Of a stretch of 64,000 nucleotides of DNA, positions 61,193 to 64,000 are shown in pieces. This DNA comes from an uncultured Paracoccaceae bacterium (GTDB taxonomy: Bacteria > Pseudomonadota > Alphaproteobacteria > Rhodobacterales > Rhodobacteraceae). Numbering within the stretch: position 1 is the first letter of the stretch; every line of letters starts with the position of its first letter. The stretch covers positions 62,001-126,000 of the forward strand of contig CANLDA010000010.1 in assembly GCA_947489325.1 (NCBI GenBank), read 5' to 3'. The position numbers and the translations under genes were made by a program. A model generated the notes under the pieces. It was not told the DNA's origin, did not search any database, and saw only the letters and a program-made list of their open reading frames with translations.

Positions 61193-63282
61193 GCACACAG
61201 ATTCTTAAGGGCCTGCGCGTTTTGGATCTAAGCCGCATGTTGTCCGGCCCATACTGCACCATGCATCTGGCCGATCACGGCGCAGAAGTGATCAAAATCG
61301 AAGGCGGGACAGGCGACACAAGCCGCGGCAACGGACCCTTTCGGGAGGATGATCCAGAACATGCATGGGCCGGATATTTTGTCAGCCTTAATCGCGGCAA
61401 GAAAAGCATTCAACTGAACCTTAAATCGGATGAAGGCCGTGCTCAATTTCGCGCCCTCGCGATGACGGCAGATGTGATCGTCGAAAACTTTCGCCCCGGT
61501 GTCATGAGCCGCCTTGGCCTGTCTTATGAAACACTTGCCGCAGATAATCCTAAGTTGGTTTATGCGGCCATTCGTGGATTTGGCGACCCGCGCACTGGCG
61601 AAAGCCCCTATGCTAACTGGCCATCTTATGATGTTGTCGCGCAGGCCATGGGGGGGCTGATGTCCATCACGGGCCCCGACACGGAAACACCCACCAAAAC
61701 CGGTCCCGGTGTGGGGGACATTTTTGCCGGCATGATGATGGCCTTTGGGATCATGGCTGCGCTGCGCGAAGCCGAGGCAACCGGCAAAGGGCAGTTTGTC
61801 GATGTTGCCATGTATGACGCCATGATCTCACTTTGTGAACGTATGGTGTATCTGCACGATTTTACGGGCAAGGTGCCCGGACCAGAAGGTAATGCACATC
61901 CATTCCTAAGCCCCTTTGGCCTTTTCCCGGCATCCGATGGGCAGGTAGCCTTGGGCATTGTGGATGATGCCTTCTGGCAGCGACTGACCTCGCTAATGGG
62001 ACACGCAGAGCTGGGCCACGATCCCCGGTATATCAGCCGCCCAAAACGCGCAGAAAATGCCGCTGATGTGAATCGCATTGTTGGTGCATGGACATCAGCC
62101 CTCAGCAAGGCACAGCTTACCGAAATTCTGGGTGGGCAGGTTCCCTTTGGCCCTTTGAACACCATCGCGGATATCGCAGCTGACCCACATGTCATCGCAC
62201 GCAATATGCTGACCAAGGTACCCGGCCCCGACCCACAGCACAAACCTTGGACGGTTGCGGCAAACCCATTGCGATTTGGGGCACACCCCCATGAAACGTT
62301 AAAAGCACCACCAGCATTGGGTGAACATAATGCATTGCTGAATGATGCGGCGACATCGTCCCCTATGAACGCCGAAACCAAACGCCACCTGCGCGATGCC
62401 TTTGGGCGCTTTGCAACGGGTGTAACGGTGGTGACATCCCTGCAAGCCGATGGCACACCCCGCGGCTTCACCGCCAATTCGTTCACCTCTGTTTCGCTCG
62501 ATCCACCGCTGTTACTGGTTTGTATCGGCAAAGCCGCGCTGTCGTGCGAAACCTTCGCGCAGGCGGATCATTTCAATGTGAATATTCTGGCCGACGACCA
62601 AAAAGAAATATCGGGTCTCTTTGCGTCTCAGTCACCTGATAAATTCGATATTGCTGACTGGCATCCTGATGCCCAAGGTGTGGCAGTCATAGATGGTGCT
62701 TTGGCCACCTTCAGTTGTGCCCGTCACCGATTGGTGGATGCAGGTGATCACCTGATCCTGATTGGTCGCGTGCTGAACTTTGAAACAAATGACGGCGACC
62801 CATTGGGATATTATCAAGGTGGATACTTTGACATTGGGTTGGATCGCGCATTGACAGATGCCGCCACAACGGGTGACATCTCTGTTGGCGCTGTATTGGC
62901 ACACGGCCAAAGGCTGTTGTTGGCGTGCGGCCCTGAGGGACACATCACTTTGCCTGCCGCATCCTCCATCAAAGAGTTAATCGGCAATCTTGAAGCAGGC
63001 GGCCTGACACCAGATCTGGCGCAGCTTTATGCAGTCTATCAAGTCACGCAGGACGGTGCACAGCGTATCGTGTATCACGGAAGCGTAAGCGGCATTCCCC
63101 CAAAAGGGTTGCAGTTTTATGACCTCAACGCGCTCCCCTTTGATCAAGTAGAGGATAAAGCTGAACTCTCTTTGCTGCGCCGTTACGTGCGGGAAAACCA
63201 GCACGGCACCTTTGGCTTCTATCATGGAACAGCGATAGAGGGCGTCGTGCTGTCTGACGTCAGACAGTGGAAAGAAAGGTGA
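61189..63282 (+). CDS. CaiB-type CoA-transferase fused to a flavin reductase
   Basis: A 697-residue fusion protein in one open frame. Residues 1 to about 385 are a class III CoA-transferase: RVLDLSRMLSGPYCTMHLAD (about 10-29) and the catalytic Asp in FVDVAMYDAMISLCERMVY (about 203). From 393, MNAETKRHLRDAFGRFATGV begins a flavin reductase domain (split-barrel FMN binding: GFTANSFTSVSLDPPLLLVC; HFNVNILADDQ), and the last 130 residues form an extra domain of the sort I recall in some alphaproteobacterial flavin reductases. CaiB moves CoA onto carnitine; flavin reductase makes FMNH2 for a monooxygenase such as the LLM enzyme at 56159. There is no ribosome-binding site at codon 393, so a true fusion is likely. 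Confidence 0.85.
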   Translation: MSTQILKGLRVLDLSRMLSGPYCTMHLADHGAEVIKIEGGTGDTSRGNGPFREDDPEHAWAGYFVSLNRGKKSIQLNLKSDEGRAQFRALAMTADVIVENFRPGVMSRLGLSYETLAADNPKLVYAAIRGFGDPRTGESPYANWPSYDVVAQAMGGLMSITGPDTETPTKTGPGVGDIFAGMMMAFGIMAALREAEATGKGQFVDVAMYDAMISLCERMVYLHDFTGKVPGPEGNAHPFLSPFGLFPASDGQVALGIVDDAFWQRLTSLMGHAELGHDPRYISRPKRAENAADVNRIVGAWTSALSKAQLTEILGGQVPFGPLNTIADIAADPHVIARNMLTKVPGPDPQHKPWTVAANPLRFGAHPHETLKAPPALGEHNALLNDAATSSPMNAETKRHLRDAFGRFATGVTVVTSLQADGTPRGFTANSFTSVSLDPPLLLVCIGKAALSCETFAQADHFNVNILADDQKEISGLFASQSPDKFDIADWHPDAQGVAVIDGALATFSCARHRLVDAGDHLILIGRVLNFETNDGDPLGYYQGGYFDIGLDRALTDAATTGDISVGAVLAHGQRLLLACGPEGHITLPAASSIKELIGNLEAGGLTPDLAQLYAVYQVTQDGAQRIVYHGSVSGIPPKGLQFYDLNALPFDQVEDKAELSLLRRYVRENQHGTFGFYHGTAIEGVVLSDVRQWKER

Positions 63283-63574
63283 TACGGAGCGACATCGAAC
63301 AATTGAAAGCAACGTGAAACCTAAACCTGATACACCTTAGAAACGCTGCAAACCTGTCCAAAAAGATGAGACCTCTTCAATCAAGCGATGCCTAGTCAGT
63401 TGAGCGATAAAACCGGCAAATCTGGCAGATTTATGTGACTATCCCTGCTTCATAGTTTTCTAAATCGGGTCGCTTCCGCCGTTCAATTTGCGGGCTGGAC
63501 ACAAAACAATTTCATGCATAAATGGTCATAACGCTCAGCCAAATTCAGCCAGGCATCTTGAACCGGAGGGTTTC

Positions 63575-64000
63575 ATGGTCAGGATTTTGGCGGTATTATT
63601 GACATGTCTCGCATCACATTCTGTTGCAGATCAACGAACGTTTGACACCTTTTCCGGCCCTCAAAAAATCAACGCAACGCCCAAGCGTGTTGTCGCGTTG
63701 GATGTCGCGGCAATAGATAGCCTGACTGCCATGGGCATTGATTTGGTGGGTGTGCCTCAAAAGCTGTTCGTTGAGTATCTGGATGATGTTGCGGCACAGG
63801 CACAACCTGCCGGGACGGTATTTGAACCAGACTATGAAGCGATATTTGCGATGCGCCCGGATTTGATTATTTCGGGTGGGCGCTCTTCGGCAGAAACGGA
63901 TGCTTTGGCGCAAATTGCCCCGACGATTGATATGACAATCTGGGGTGAAACAATTGAGCAGGCCAAGGAACGTATCAAGGCCTATGGCGTCATTTTTGAC
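63575..64000 (+). CDS. Siderophore-type periplasmic binding protein (3' part cut off by window)
   Basis: The first 142 residues of an extracellular binding protein, running out of the window. GGAGGG lies 5 bases before the ATG. The signal peptide is MVRILAVLLTCLASHSVA; the next part (INATPKRVVALDVAAIDSL, then GIDLVGVPQKLF, then AIFAMRPDLIISGGRSSAE) is the FepB/FatB/CeuE-like fold of the iron-siderophore family (Peripla_BP_2). It probably begins an iron-uptake ABC operon to the right. The preceding 292 bases (63283-63574) are gene-free and AT-rich, and should hold an iron-regulated promoter, but I see no clear Fur or Irr box. Confidence 0.88.
   Translation, partial: MVRILAVLLTCLASHSVADQRTFDTFSGPQKINATPKRVVALDVAAIDSLTAMGIDLVGVPQKLFVEYLDDVAAQAQPAGTVFEPDYEAIFAMRPDLIISGGRSSAETDALAQIAPTIDMTIWGETIEQAKERIKAYGVIFD

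Overview
The window looks like a chromosomal stretch from a marine alphaproteobacterium of the Rhodobacterales (roseobacter group). This rests on moderate GC content, soxBDAG gene order, and several methylated-amine and carnitine-type catabolic genes with their ABC transporters. It is dense, has no rRNA, tRNA, CRISPR array, insertion sequence or phage integrase that I could see, and is cut at both ends inside genes: a response regulator at the left and a siderophore-type binding protein at the right.

Left part (about 1.2-20.6 kb): one translationally coupled operon of six large genes (962, 1796, 572, 1005, 710 and 1078 aa) with no signal peptides or membrane segments. It is followed by a convergent peptidoglycan-binding/CHAP-type amidase. 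I cannot assign a known function to any of the six. They resemble uncharacterised large proteins that I recall travelling together in distant bacteria, the last being DUF6603-like. The fourth ends in a segment like the pre-toxin linkers of polymorphic toxins, and the fifth carries a possible nuclease-like core. This is the best candidate for an undescribed system in the window.

Middle part (about 21-38 kb): N-methylated amine catabolism. One operon runs creatinase-like hydrolase, Asp/Glu-racemase-fold enzyme, SoxB, SoxD, SoxA, SoxG, Rieske oxygenase, with a divergent LysR regulator. Next come an EhuBCDA-type solute transporter with a divergent AsnC/Lrp regulator, and a second racemase-fold enzyme paired with a dimethylglycine-dehydrogenase-like flavoprotein. 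The latter pair is divergent from a GntR/HutC regulator across a perfect 22-bp palindrome. The expected chemistry is stepwise demethylation or hydrolysis of small N-methyl compounds towards sarcosine and glycine.

At 38-42 kb lies a compact operon of radical SAM protein, MBOAT acyltransferase and SGNH-type membrane-anchored partner, whose product I cannot name. Beside it is a decayed LysR gene with a frameshift inside its DNA-binding helix, then an intact LysR gene.

Right part (about 44-63 kb): a carnitine-type catabolic island. Leftward genes encode aldehyde dehydrogenase, Rieske oxygenase, luciferase-like monooxygenase, enoyl-CoA hydratase and carnitine 3-dehydrogenase. A second leftward run encodes a BKACE cleavage enzyme, a Pot-type ABC transporter, acyl-CoA dehydrogenase, NDP-forming acyl-CoA synthetase and a beta-lactamase-fold hydrolase. 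A GlxA/CdhR-type regulator sits between them. Rightward genes encode a Rid protein, an alpha/beta hydrolase and an unusual CaiB-type CoA-transferase fused to a flavin reductase. A nearly identical 18-bp motif occurs in both divergent promoters of this island and is a good candidate for the regulator's site.
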